Origin: Nannochloropsis salina CCMP1776
Lineage: Eukaryota > Sar > Eustigmatophyceae > Eustigmatales > Monodopsidaceae
Assembly (NCBI GenBank): GCA_004565275.1
Contig: SDOX01000021.1
Location: forward strand, 854,230-918,229
Direction: 5' to 3'
DNA length: 64,000 nt
Shown here: positions 1 through 9,564 of the stretch, piece after piece
Layout: the number at the start of each line of letters is the position of its first letter
Position numbering within the stretch: the first letter of the stretch is position 1
The notes under the pieces: generated by a model
Seen by the model: the letters and a program-made list of their open reading frames with translations, nothing else
Told to the model about the DNA's origin: nothing
Database searches by the model: none
Made by a program: the position numbers and the translations under genes

Positions 1-2019
1 GCGTATAATCGCCCAAGCGTCCATCTCGTACCTAGACATCAAGAACAACCTCCTCACCTATCTCAGGCCTCCTGCACTATTGCGGCGAAAAGCACAGGGC
101 CGCAAATGGATGCGTTGCTGGAAGAGATGTACATGGCACAGCGAGGAGGATCTACTAGTCATGCACACAAAGATATCAAGGCGCCAGAGACAGAAGAAGG
201 CCCTGAAGAAGACGCGGGCGACAATCCTATTTGTGCTGCATCGTCCTCGACTCCCTCTCTATGGCGACCCGAAGTTAAGCCCCCGATGGACGCCGTGCAC
301 CACGCTAAAACCTATAATAGCGCCCAAAACATGATGCATCAGCCTAGTCTCAGCTTAGAGATACTCCGACACGACGCCATCGGTACTTTGACGTGTTTTT
401 TCCTCAACAAGGTGAACAGGGACCTGAGCATGGATTTGCGCGTGCCCCTTTTTGAACGCTGGCTCTTCTCCCAGCGTCCCACCGATGGCACCGGGGATCC
501 TATATTGCCAGACCCGCGATTAAACGACGAACATGAGCGAGCTGGCCGACACTTGCTCATGCGAGAGCTGATCGAGGGAGGGGCTAGCAACAATACGGCG
601 AAGCGAGTGATAGAGCAGTTGAATAAAACCGCGGTCAAGCTCTTATGTCGGATACAAAGGGCTTCCGCGTCCCTCAATCCCCCTTCCATATCTCTAGAGG
701 CACGATGGCAGTCCTTGTCTAAAATATATGTGCATTTCGACGCGGGACGTGGGCTCTACTCACTCCGACACAAGTCGAAAACTGTGACAGTCAACCGAAG
801 GCATTACGAGAAGCTTCGAGCACTCCACGCCCGCTTTGGGGGAATGTCAATCAATAGGCCTGGGATCGATCGCTCTCAAGGCAACCTTAAGCACGGAAAA
901 CGAGAACGCCCGGGAAAGAGCGCTGAAGAAGAGAGGTTCTTCCATCTGCGGGTCTTCCTCCTCCTCTTGCGCTACAGCAGTCTGGCGGGGGGCACAGATC
1001 GCGGAGGGGGCTTTCAAGGCGCCATTCACGAGGAAGCCTTCGACGTCCTACGCCGTCACCTGGATTGTCGGATGGAATGCTTCGCCTCTCCCCTCAACTG
1101 CATGTACGCCCGTTATTGCTCCGCCTTCCAGGACACGGATGCCTGCTTCGGGAGCTTGGGGACATTTTTCAATTTTCGCCCCCGGCAAGGAACCTACGAG
1201 GCCAACCCGCCTTTCTCGCCCTGTGTCATCGCCCGCATGGTCGACCACATGGAGGACTTGCTCGAGGCAACCGCCCTGCCCCTCGGCTTCGTCGTGGTCA
1301 TTCCTGCATGGCAGGACGGAAAGGGGGAGCAGACAAGGGAGGACGAGGAGAAGGGGGTTACTAGAGAAGCAGAAGAAGAGCGCCCTGAATCGACGCGTGT
1401 GACCGCATCGGAGGGTGCCAGCGTGTCTAGGGAGCCGAGCAAGAGGGGAGCCAAGGCCATCTACAAGGCCTCGGCGGCGTCGTGGCGCCGCCTCCGCGAG
1501 AGCTCGTTCTGCGCCCTTCACGTCCTGCTCCGGGCGCAAGATCACGGGTACATCGAGGGCGGGCAGCACAAGACGCCCACCCGATTCAAGACGTCCTTCT
1601 TTGACACCTCGGTCTTCTTCTTGCAGAACGCGGCGGCAAAGAGGAAGTGGCCGGCCTCGGAGCGCATGGCGGAAGAGCTGAAGCAGGCGTGCGCGTCCAA
1701 GCATGAGGCAGAGACGGCCGCTCGGCGGAGAGATCAAGGCCTAGATCAAAGGACGGAGCGTGGAGCAAGGCTAAGGGAAGGGTGCGAAGAAGATGGCGAG
1801 GCACCAGAGGCGTCGTCGGAGAGCAACGCTTTTGAGGGAGAGGGAGGCAGGGGTCTAGTGGAGTGCGCGACGCAGCAGGGATCACGCCTGCCTCCTTTGA
1901 AGAGGGTGGGTGCTCCGAGTAGCATGCTGTATCAAAAGGATGCCTTGAGCTCGAGCAAAAAGAAAAGATCAGCGCGACATGAAAAGCGTGGCTCCAATAG
2001 CACAGCGGCAAGAAGTTGA
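1..2019 (+). CDS. PCIF1: PCIF1-like cap-adjacent adenosine N6-methyltransferase (5' end may lie outside window)
   Basis: The first ATG in frame is at 106 (637 aa), but the frame has no stop back to base 1, so the protein may start upstream. The C-terminal half matches PCIF1/CAPAM, the enzyme that makes m6Am at the first transcribed adenosine of capped mRNA. Seen: the stretch YCSAFQDTDACFGSLG, then EANPPF at residues 365-370 counted from 106 (the family's catalytic NPPF tetrad), then a GFVVVIPAW strand, and later GYIEGGQHKT and TSVFFLQN, which correspond to the C-terminal part of the human catalytic domain. A charged, low-complexity tail of about 110 residues follows. No WW domain, the Pol II CTD reader of animal PCIF1, is visible in the part present. 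Family assignment is firm; substrate is inferred from the family. Tail-to-tail with the next gene. Confidence 0.85.
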   Translation, partial: AYNRPSVHLVPRHQEQPPHLSQASCTIAAKSTGPQMDALLEEMYMAQRGGSTSHAHKDIKAPETEEGPEEDAGDNPICAASSSTPSLWRPEVKPPMDAVHHAKTYNSAQNMMHQPSLSLEILRHDAIGTLTCFFLNKVNRDLSMDLRVPLFERWLFSQRPTDGTGDPILPDPRLNDEHERAGRHLLMRELIEGGASNNTAKRVIEQLNKTAVKLLCRIQRASASLNPPSISLEARWQSLSKIYVHFDAGRGLYSLRHKSKTVTVNRRHYEKLRALHARFGGMSINRPGIDRSQGNLKHGKRERPGKSAEEERFFHLRVFLLLLRYSSLAGGTDRGGGFQGAIHEEAFDVLRRHLDCRMECFASPLNCMYARYCSAFQDTDACFGSLGTFFNFRPRQGTYEANPPFSPCVIARMVDHMEDLLEATALPLGFVVVIPAWQDGKGEQTREDEEKGVTREAEEERPESTRVTASEGASVSREPSKRGAKAIYKASAASWRRLRESSFCALHVLLRAQDHGYIEGGQHKTPTRFKTSFFDTSVFFLQNAAAKRKWPASERMAEELKQACASKHEAETAARRRDQGLDQRTERGARLREGCEEDGEAPEASSESNAFEGEGGRGLVECATQQGSRLPPLKRVGAPSSMLYQKDALSSSKKKRSARHEKRGSNSTAARS

Positions 2020-2160
2020 TCTGTGATGCACTACGAAGAGACTTGTCGCCCAAAGGAACACCCCAAAATATAATCTCCTCCCTGGAGCGTTGAGCTTCGA
2101 GTAAATGCACTCAGGCTTCGAAATAAATTGGTGCGATTTTTCAAAATACGCTTTGCCGCT

Positions 2161-2814
2161 TCATTGTTCACGATTTTTTATGTACATGCTTGCAGCTTCC
2201 TCGTCCCAGACCTCAGCATACTTCGCCTTAATATCGAACAAATTAGACTCGTGGACCTGATTATGTCGATCACCAACTGCATCCTCAACAACGATTGGAA
2301 TGAAGCCGTGTTGGCACGCATCTGTTGCTGTGGCGCGGACGCATCCGGACGTCGAGAGTCCCGCAATAAGCACGGTGTCGACTCCTTGAGCTCTGAGGGT
2401 TGGCGCCAGGGAGGTTCCGAAAAAGGCGCTAGCATACTGCTTCGTTACGATAACTTCATTCGGAAGGGGCATGACATCTGGGTGAAAGTTTCCCATAGGT
2501 GATCCTTTCTCAAAAATTTTAAGAAGGGGTAGTTTGCGGAAGAAGATGCCACCATCTAATCCGCCTGGCAAGAATTCAACCCTTGTATGAACCACAGGGA
2601 GCCGCTGACGCCTCGCAAGAGCTAGCAAACGCTTCGTTGAAGCCAAAGCATGTTCTACACCAGCGTAGAGTGGGGAGTCCTTATTCAGATAAGCCTGGAC
2701 GAAGTCGATTATCAAAAGACATGGCCGTGCTCCGGGTTGGAGGGCACCGTCGAACACGCCTCTGACGTTGTCCGCCAAGCTCCCTTCCTTGTTCAAGCCT
2801 GAAGCAGCGGCCAT
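2161..2814 (-). CDS. Isochorismatase-like cysteine hydrolase (N-carbamoylsarcosine amidase type)
   Basis: A 217-aa, single-exon protein with the isochorismatase-hydrolase fold. The three expected catalytic residues are visible: Asp37 in LLIIDFVQAY, Lys125 in VIVTKQYASAF and Cys158 in the nucleophile loop LSTSGCVRATA. The Gly-Leu-Ser-Thr-Ser-Gly-Cys loop and the VVEDAVGDR segment fit the carbamoylsarcosine/maleamate amidohydrolase branch better than true isochorismatases, but the substrate cannot be read from sequence. There is no clear signal peptide, so a soluble cytosolic enzyme is likely. It starts at the ATG at 2814 and shares a 484-bp divergent 5' region with the SelH-like gene. Length is normal for the family. 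Confidence 0.85.
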   Translation of the reverse strand: MAAASGLNKEGSLADNVRGVFDGALQPGARPCLLIIDFVQAYLNKDSPLYAGVEHALASTKRLLALARRQRLPVVHTRVEFLPGGLDGGIFFRKLPLLKIFEKGSPMGNFHPDVMPLPNEVIVTKQYASAFFGTSLAPTLRAQGVDTVLIAGLSTSGCVRATATDACQHGFIPIVVEDAVGDRHNQVHESNLFDIKAKYAEVWDEEAASMYIKNREQ

Positions 2815-3298
2815 AGTTGTCGAATTGCCGACAAAAGAAGACGACAGTTCTGTTGGAGTGGGTGTTTTCAGTGCTTTTATTTCGAATTTTGCGGCGCAAA
2901 ACTGATCCGCGAATGTTTATTCGCGGACTTCCGGGCGTCAGCTGCCAGCCCTCCCACTGACAGAGGGCACGTGCAGGCGAGAGCGCGGAAGATAAATGAA
3001 GCGAACGATGGCCACGTTGTGCGCATTTATCTCCACCAGAAGTGAACATATCAATCACTTCAATCGCCTAACGCTTTATGACATGCCACGGTCGTGCGGG
3101 TGGACGTGTTGGAAGTGATGGTGGTGGGTCATGAGTGATATCAAGCTCTTCTAGGAATAATGGCGCGAACGGTACACCTACATCCGAGTTGCGAGCTCCT
3201 GAACTTCTAGCGAGGCGAAGCAGACAAATGTGTGAGCCAGCTGATCAACACGAAAATCTGTCCAACCACTAGCACAGATCATCCTATCAGGACGTGAC
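2815..3298. promoter_or_regulatory. Divergent 5' region between isochorismatase-like and SelH-like genes
   Basis: No gene is seen here. The two flanking genes are transcribed away from it, so it should hold both promoters. A perfect 9-bp inverted repeat with a 4-bp spacer lies at 2906-2927 (arms TCCGCGAAT and ATTCGCGGA). Confidence 0.45.
2906..2927. repeat. 9-bp perfect inverted repeat with 4-bp spacer
   Basis: Left arm TCCGCGAAT at 2906-2914, spacer GTTT, right arm ATTCGCGGA at 2919-2927. It sits about 90 bp upstream of the hydrolase ATG and 370 bp upstream of the SelH-like ATG. It could be a dimeric transcription-factor site or a hairpin in a 5' UTR; nothing else supports either. Confidence 0.6.
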
Positions 3299-4493
3299 AT
3301 GGTTTCAAAAAAGGCCAGCAACGTAGTCAAGGGCAATAAAAAGCCAGCTGCAAAGGTGGGCAGGCAGATGAGGGTTTGGAGAGGTCAAATGGGTTGAGAA
3401 CCAACGTGTTCCGAGGACTCAAAATGTGCGAGTCTTCTGACACATGCGGCTGGCCAAAATGTGCGAGTCTTCTGACACATGCGGCTGGCCAAAATGTTGT
3501 CTGTTTTGGGGATTTATTGATTTGATTTCTTAGAGGTCGAACAGTGTTTTTCAGGGCGAACGAGAAAAGATGCTTTCGACACGTTACCCTACTTTCTGAG
3601 TCATGTACACCTCATGCAGCTGGCGACATATTGCCACTTGCCTTCAAAATGCTCAAGAGAAACAAATCTATACTTGAGATCTTTGGAAGTAATATATAAT
3701 TTCTTGTGCACCCTCATCTTCGTAAATCAGAAGGTTAAAAAAGCAGCGAAGACAGCTCCCGCAGCCAAGAAAGCTTCCTTACCCACAAAGAAAGCCCCTG
3801 CAGCTACGAAACCTGTTGCGGCCACTTCGTCGGTTCCTATCAAAGAGGCGTCAGGATCACTGCCAAAGAAGGCGGGTACCAACGGAAAGGTTTCGTCCAT
3901 AGTCGTGGAGGCTTGCAAGCAATGCCAGTGTAAGCGCCTTCGATCAACGACCTTCTTGACTTGGCCGCACGTTCCATGAGTGTGACCAAGAGCTCTTTCA
4001 CTTTCCTGCCTCGCATGTGGCACCCCAATAACCCTGAGTAGGCTTCAAAAAAAGGGCTGAGATCCTGGAGCAGCACTTAAAGGTCTTAAAGCCTGAGTTG
4101 AAGTTTGTTTTGAATCCCGAGAGGCCAACCAAGGGTGTCTTCATTGTCCGCACGGACACGGGGGAAGTTCTGTGGTCTATGACAGGACTGACGCGCCCCT
4201 TCCAGCCATTGAAGGTACGTGAGTGTGTGTCAAGCCTGTCTCTTGGCTAGGCAATTTGAGGTCTCTGTAAGCTTAACCCGTCAGTTGCCTCGGCTATCTT
4301 TTATTTATGAGTCCTTTCGGGCGATAGCCGTATAATTGGTGTGCTCGTGGGACTGTCTGTGCGGAAGGGCCTGAGGGCTGTCTTTTGTCTGTATCCTCTC
4401 TCTCCCCTTGGAGCTGAAACACTGAATTCCGTTATCTCCAACCAGGCTGTGGACTTCTCTGAAGTTGCGAAAGAAATGGCCACTAAGCTCTAG
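3299..4493 (+). CDS. Selenoprotein H / Rdx-family thioredoxin-fold protein, cysteine form
   Basis: Four exons join in phase: 3299-3355, 3731-3929, 4042-4214 and 4446-4493, giving 158 aa. Every boundary has GT and AG. Residues 1 to about 75 are a Lys/Ala/Pro-rich basic tail like that of nuclear SelH. The fold starts at SSIVVEACKQCQCFKKR, where Cys81-x-x-Cys84 takes the place of the family's CxxU redox motif. PELKFVLNPERPTKGVF and the C-terminal helix DFSEVAKEMATKL follow, as in SelH. The predicted role is a redox-active, possibly nucleic-acid-associated protein. The second motif position is Cys, so no selenocysteine insertion is needed. The assignment rests on the CxxC context and the NPxxPxxGxF segment. 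Confidence 0.8.
3421..3490 (+). repeat. Direct tandem duplication, 35-bp unit x2
   Basis: Two identical 35-bp copies, 3421-3455 and 3456-3490, followed by the first seven bases of a third (from 3491). They lie inside intron 1 of the SelH-like gene. The perfect identity suggests recent slippage or duplication. Confidence 0.9.
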
Positions 4494-5413
4494 AGATCTG
4501 GCTCGTGTACTTGGGCATTGGAGCATATTAAGGGAAGGCACAAATGGCACTTCCCTTTAATTTTTAACCATCAGCTCCTTATGAGATCGTGAGATGCTGA
4601 ATCCATCAAGTCCGTTTCTGTTACAGTGAGGAAGCTCTGATAGCTTGACATGCGAAGGAGGAGGTTTGTTGAGGGCTCGTCGGTGCTCGATCCTCGACCT
4701 CTAGGAGAAGTATCCCGGATCCTTGTCGCAACAGCAGGAAACAATAAATTATGTAGCCAGTAAGAGCTCAAAGCCAAAACTCGTGTGAATTTAAACAACC
4801 AACGTTATAAGGTGCCAAAAGTGAGACCGTACCTGTCGTTTTATTGATGTGTTGCTATTTAATCCTTTTAATAATCTCACGCCTAGTTTAATACCCTCTA
4901 GTGACAAGCCATGTGCTTCTAGGCGCGGAACACAGAAAGTGGTTTTCCGGCAGTGACTTCAAGGTCCAATACACGAGAGAGACTTGAAGAGCCAACCGAC
5001 GAATTATGATCTTGGATCGCGCCGTTTGAAGACTCGACAGTCATGTTCACTTCCTCTCTTATTTGTCTGAACCTGTGCGACTCCCCAGCTTCCCGTTTGC
5101 TTACGGCTTTGTGCGATTCTTTTCCAGTGTACGCTCCTTCCATTTCAGGATACGCGGACGTGCCGTCACGCGGCCGCCACGCCATCGACCGCCTGGTCCG
5201 AGCTCTGCGGCCCCGAGGCAAATGCAAAAAGGTGGAGACCTGGAAAGGAAAGGGACGTGGTTTTAATAGGGAAAGTGGCTGACGTCTGAACATATTCACT
5301 TTCCTGGCAGAGAAGGAAAGCTTTCTTTTCGCAAAGGTTGTCCCATCCCAACTATCCACTGCTCACGCTGTACAGGCTGCCCACAGCTTCAACACCTCCG
5401 CTCAAAGATCATA
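4494..5413. other. Intergenic, SelH-like to WS/DGAT
   Basis: This is a 920-bp gap between two genes on the same strand. It should carry the SelH 3' UTR and the WS/DGAT promoter. A 146-codon antisense frame (4919-5359) does not begin with ATG and resembles no family, so no gene is called. Confidence 0.4.
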
Positions 5414-7098
5414 ATGCCCTTCGGACGCTTTTCACCGCCCACACCACCACCGCCGGCTCCAGCAACCACAGATCTAGCTTTTCTTACTGCGATGATTAGC
5501 ACAGCTGTGGTCGGCCTACTTGTAATACAATGCATATTCATCAGCCGACGGAAGGCACGGGCCCTGCAGCCGTCTCCGGCTGTTGTTCGAAGGAGCATGA
5601 GTTTTTGCTCGGCGGCATGCGCGGACGGACCAATGCCAGATCATGCAAAGATGAGCCCGCAAGACCCCATAATAAATGCAGTGGTGCTTTTTGAAGGCGA
5701 AGCGCCCACGCGTGCGGCTGTGGAGACGGCTATTCTGCCCTTGTTCAAGTTTGAACGCTTTCGCTCTCGCAAGGTAAAGATCCACGACGAGTGGTACTGG
5801 GAGCTCTTGCCATCCTTTGATGCGAAGATGCATGTCATTGAAGAAAGCTTTCAAGGTGTCGACATGGACGATCTCTTTCGCCAGTTGGAGGTGTGGTCGA
5901 AGAAGCCCCTGCATGTCCCCGCGGAGGCACCTCCCTTCGAATTTGCCTTGCTCCGGAACGAAAGCCGGCGAGGACCCTCCGCCGTCATTTGTCGCGTCAA
6001 TCACGCCATTGGAGATGGCGTCTCCTTGGCCAACTTGATTCCCTACGTTTTCAAAGGCGTTGACGGCCAGTCCCTGCCCACGAAGGAGAAATTCTCTCGC
6101 CGAGAGACCGGGTTCATGCCCACACTCCGCAACCCCTTCACGCTCCTGGCCTCTTTTTTCAAAGTCCTTGGGACACCTTCGACCGCCTTTGACACGGACG
6201 TCGGCCTGACGATTCCCGACAAGAAGCAAATCACCTTTACGGGCCGCCGATCTATCGTCCGGATTCCCACAGTCAAACTCTCCTTCATCAAGAGCGTCAA
6301 AAACGCAGCGGGCGTGACCGTCAATGACGTTGTTTTTGCAGCCCTGGCGGGCGCCGTGCACCGGCTTCGTGTCGCTATGCAAGACCCCGTCATGACGGAC
6401 CCCCTCTCTGGCTCCAAGGTGCGCACACGGGCCTTGATGCCTGTGGCCTTGCCCCGCAAAGTGGGGGACACGGTCAGGGGCCTCCGGAACAAGTGGAGCT
6501 TCGCCTCGGTGAACATGCCCATCGGAGTCAAGGGCAGTCTAGAGCGACTCCATGCTGCGCATGCCACCACCACCGCCTTGAAGAACAGCCCCATCGTCAT
6601 GGTGCAGAACATGGTCGAGACCCTGGTGGGGGCGCGACTGCCCTGGTCAGTGGCGAAGCAGACTGCTTACGACACCTTCGTGCGGCACACATTCGTATTC
6701 AGCAACCTCCCCGGACCTGATGTGCCCATCACATTCGCAGGCAAGGAGGTGTCGGGCTTGTACATGGTGTTCGCCAATCTGCTTCCTCAGGTGAGTTCTT
6801 TCAAGAGCTTTCAAGTCGCAAGGTGGTCCCCTTCAAGGGCGCCTTATTTCCCTCGCCCTGCGCGGATCCTTCGAAGGGAAGTTGTGTGACAAAGCGGTGT
6901 CGTATTGAGGCTCACAAGATCTCTTCTCACGCGCAGGTCGGTGCCCTGTCGCTGAACGGGCGGATCTTCACATGCCTGGTGCTGGATGAAGAGGTCACGC
7001 CGGGGGCGCGGGATTTGGGCAAACATTTCATCGATGAGTTGATGGACTTGGCGGACCGGACGGGTTTGAATGTTAAGAAGGAGGACATTTTGGGATGA
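5414..7098 (+). CDS. Wax ester synthase / diacylglycerol acyltransferase (WS/DGAT, DGAT3-independent bacterial-type family)
   Basis: Two exons, 5414-6790 and 6937-7098, join in phase across a 146-bp GT-AG intron to give 512 aa. The enzyme should transfer acyl-CoA to fatty alcohol or diacylglycerol, making wax ester or triacylglycerol. The active-site motif reads NHAIGDG at residues 196-202: the second His and the Asp-Gly of HHxxxDG are kept, the first His is Asn. TVNDVVFAALAG and SNLPGP with the following NLLPQVGALSLNG block are typical of the C-terminal domain. A membrane segment near residues 20-43 (FLTAMISTAVVGLLVIQCIF) anchors the N-terminus, unlike soluble bacterial members. The second exon completes the final family motif, so the splice is well supported. 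Convergent with the cardiolipin synthase-like gene. Confidence 0.88.
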
Positions 7099-7786
7099 TT
7101 CGAGAAGGAAGGAAAAGGGAGGAGGAGCGAGGCGGGAGGGCGAACGGAACTAGTTGCACAGCAGTGCTGGCTTAATTTCCTTGTGTACATGCATCGGCGA
7201 TGGTGGCCCTCTAGATGTTGGCCGAAGGCTTGAATAGATCAAAGCACAAACAGAGTGAGGGCGGCGTGCCTTCACGATCTCTCTCCGGACTCGCACACGT
7301 GGCCCTTAAGCAGCATCGCCCCTTTTTGGCGCTGCCCCCGATATTGTGCTTGTCCACTTTGGACAAGACGTCGCCATTTACTTGCACGCCCTCATCTTCG
7401 CTGCTCATCAATCTTTCTCCCGGCGGCCGTCGCCTTCATCCGAGCATCCCCCTCCTTCTTTCCCCTTTTCCGCAGCAAGGAGCCCGTCCCGTCCCCCGCG
7501 AGATACGTCAAGCCCGAACCGACGGTCGTGCCACCGGTGAGCCAGCTGTGACGGGAAGCGTGTGTAAGTAAGACTTTAGTTCGGGCGACCAAAAGCTCAT
7601 TCGGGCACATTCACGATCAGTGACCGCCACCCTGGCTACAACAGGCGTCGCCACATGCCATGAACATGAGTGCGCTACACGCAGATAGCAAATCGATACC
7701 TCTCAGCGTCAGACACTTGGTTGCTTCGAGATTGACCAAAGCACCGCAATTTCCCGCCAGATGGGCCGCCCTAGTCTCGACCCGAC
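7099..7786. other. Convergent 3' region between WS/DGAT and cardiolipin synthase-like gene
   Basis: There is no independent gene here. On the minus strand at about 7617-7715 a short open stretch (CLTLRGIDLLSAC and on to a stop) resembles the last membrane segment of cardiolipin synthases and may be a terminal exon of the neighbour. The rest looks like UTR. Confidence 0.4.
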
Positions 7787-8731
7787 CTACCAGAGCGGCT
7801 CGAACACCTCGTCCACCGCGGCCGGGATCGCGTCGCCCCACAAAGCGCGACAGAGCGCGAAAGTGAGGACGGTAAACTGCAATGTCGTATTGATTTTACT
7901 TAGCAGGTTCGGCGTAATTTGAAATGTTGCCGAAGAGGATGTGTCGAAAAAGGGAGCCCCCGCGGGTCGATTCTGAAGGCGCTTGATAAACGAGCCGCCA
8001 ATCAATAAAGCGTCTCGTCCCAGGACCACCACGAGCAATGGGGTGGGTATGAGGCCTTGAAAAGCCAGGGGCACGGCGAGTGCGGCTACCAGGACTTTAT
8101 CCGCCAAGGGATCCAGGAAGCTGCCCAAGACAGAGGACTGATTATAATTCTTGGCGATATGCCCATCCAGCCAATCAGAGCCAGCGGCCACCGCGAGACC
8201 CATCACTGCATACGAGTATCGACCTTGAAGAATCAAGCCCGCGAGTAAAGGAGACGAGAGAATGCGTGCCAAGGTAATTATGTTGGGCACTGTCCACATA
8301 GTCTCCCTTGAGGAGGGGGGCCGCTTGATGGTCGTCTTTGAAGGGTCTGATCCTTCGCTGGCGAACGATCCATCTTCCTTCAACCTCGCCTCCGGTTTGA
8401 CTGCTTGTGGAGGCACGTGCAGGTACTGGCTGTTACTGGGCAAAAAAGATGTCTGTAGATGACACCCCTTAAAATGGTGAAGTCGCTGCGGCTTTCCCGC
8501 GAGGGAATGGACACCATGACCGAGGACTGGAAGTAGTCTTAGACGGCAAGAGGGTCCACGGAGCCGTAAGGATAGTACTAGTGACGACGCAGCCCTGGAG
8601 GACAAATTTGTGGGAGCTAATAGATGAAGTCTCCACGGCGGTTCCACGGTAGCCTCCCAACCAACTACTTTTTGGGACCGCACGGACATCCTGCATGCTT
8701 TGTGTGCCGCCACACGTGGCAATCGAAGCAT
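7787..8731 (-). CDS. CRLS1: Cardiolipin synthase-like CDP-alcohol phosphatidyltransferase
   Basis: From the ATG at 8731 this is 314 aa. It would join CDP-diacylglycerol and phosphatidylglycerol to form cardiolipin in the mitochondrial inner membrane. The CDP-alcohol phosphotransferase signature is complete: D-W-L-D-G-H-I-A-K, eight residues, G-S-F-L-D-P-L-A-D (about residues 185-210), with Lys where Arg is usual. MWTVPNIITLARI before it and KINTTLQFTVL after it match eukaryotic CRLS1 better than PGP synthase. The first 110 residues are Arg/Ser-rich with few acids, as in a mitochondrial presequence. The frame stops right after EPLW, shortly before the last membrane helix expected; a terminal exon around 7617-7715 could supply it, but no splice pair is clearly best. 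Confidence 0.8.
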   Translation of the reverse strand: MLRLPRVAAHKACRMSVRSQKVVGWEATVEPPWRLHLLAPTNLSSRAASSLVLSLRLRGPSCRLRLLPVLGHGVHSLAGKPQRLHHFKGCHLQTSFLPSNSQYLHVPPQAVKPEARLKEDGSFASEGSDPSKTTIKRPPSSRETMWTVPNIITLARILSSPLLAGLILQGRYSYAVMGLAVAAGSDWLDGHIAKNYNQSSVLGSFLDPLADKVLVAALAVPLAFQGLIPTPLLVVVLGRDALLIGGSFIKRLQNRPAGAPFFDTSSSATFQITPNLLSKINTTLQFTVLTFALCRALWGDAIPAAVDEVFEPLW

Positions 8732-9564
8732 GCCACTACCTGTCTTTTTGTTTACTTGTTGCCTGTATATGAACTGTACTATTTGAAAAAGAATTTCGTC
8801 GCCCAAAAGTCCAATGTGTACCGACAGCACTCTGCTGCGATTTCGTGAACCGAAGCAAACAAATAACGCGTCGCTTCAAGTCTGGTGTAGGCGATGGTTC
8901 CGTGTCACCACCGCGACTCCAGCGCCAGGCCGGACGGACTTGTCCTTGCGCGCTTTCTTACGCAAGAAATGAAACAGTCTGAAAATTGGAGATCCTCTTC
9001 AAGCCAATACCAGAGTTTTCGATATCGGACAGACTGTGACTTCTGGAGTGGTGGTGGGGAGGTTATCTTATTGCCTAGCGTGCCTCCCACAGTGTCTTCT
9101 TGGTTGAAACTGTGTTCATTCTATTTTCCTCCATGAATGGGCACATGTTTGTGTTTGAACATTGTATTAATACGAACCAGTCATTCAGGGAGAGTCGTGT
9201 AAAATGAAATAAAATTTCGTGACAGGAATGGGGATGAGCGTGACTTACCACTCGGAGTGTCGAGATTTGACATCGAGGTAGCAAAACTTCTTGTGAAAGG
9301 GGTGGTTCCGAAGAACCATAATTTGAAAAATACGAGTGGGTACAAGCTGGCAATGCCCCATATTTTTTGTTTTCCCACATTAGACTTGTGGATGCAGTTT
9401 TGTGACCGACATTGCTGAGCTGTCGTCACTCTGTTATGCCTCAAACGTACAAACAAACAATCGAAAGCACAGCATCTCGCACCGTCTTTTAAGAGCCCGG
9501 CACGTTTCTAGCTCCCGCCGACACCGCTGCGTCTCCATCCGCTTTTCCCCCACCTATCCTAGAC
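8732..9564. other. Intergenic, 5' of cardiolipin synthase-like gene and 3' of HCF136
   Basis: An 833-bp gap between two minus-strand genes. It should hold the promoter of the cardiolipin synthase-like gene. The open frame extends to 8830 only through a GTG start. No conserved coding sequence or repeat is seen. Confidence 0.4.

Noticed and set aside
1048-1737. 229-codon minus-strand frame inside the PCIF1-like gene
   Set aside because: Antisense shadow of a GC-rich coding region; Arg/Leu/Pro-rich with no motif. The same holds for many other long antisense frames, for example 33126-34559 and 49105-50043.
4919-5359. 146-codon minus-strand frame upstream of WS/DGAT
   Set aside because: It starts with GTG rather than ATG, has a basic, unstructured composition and resembles no family; it fits leader or promoter DNA.
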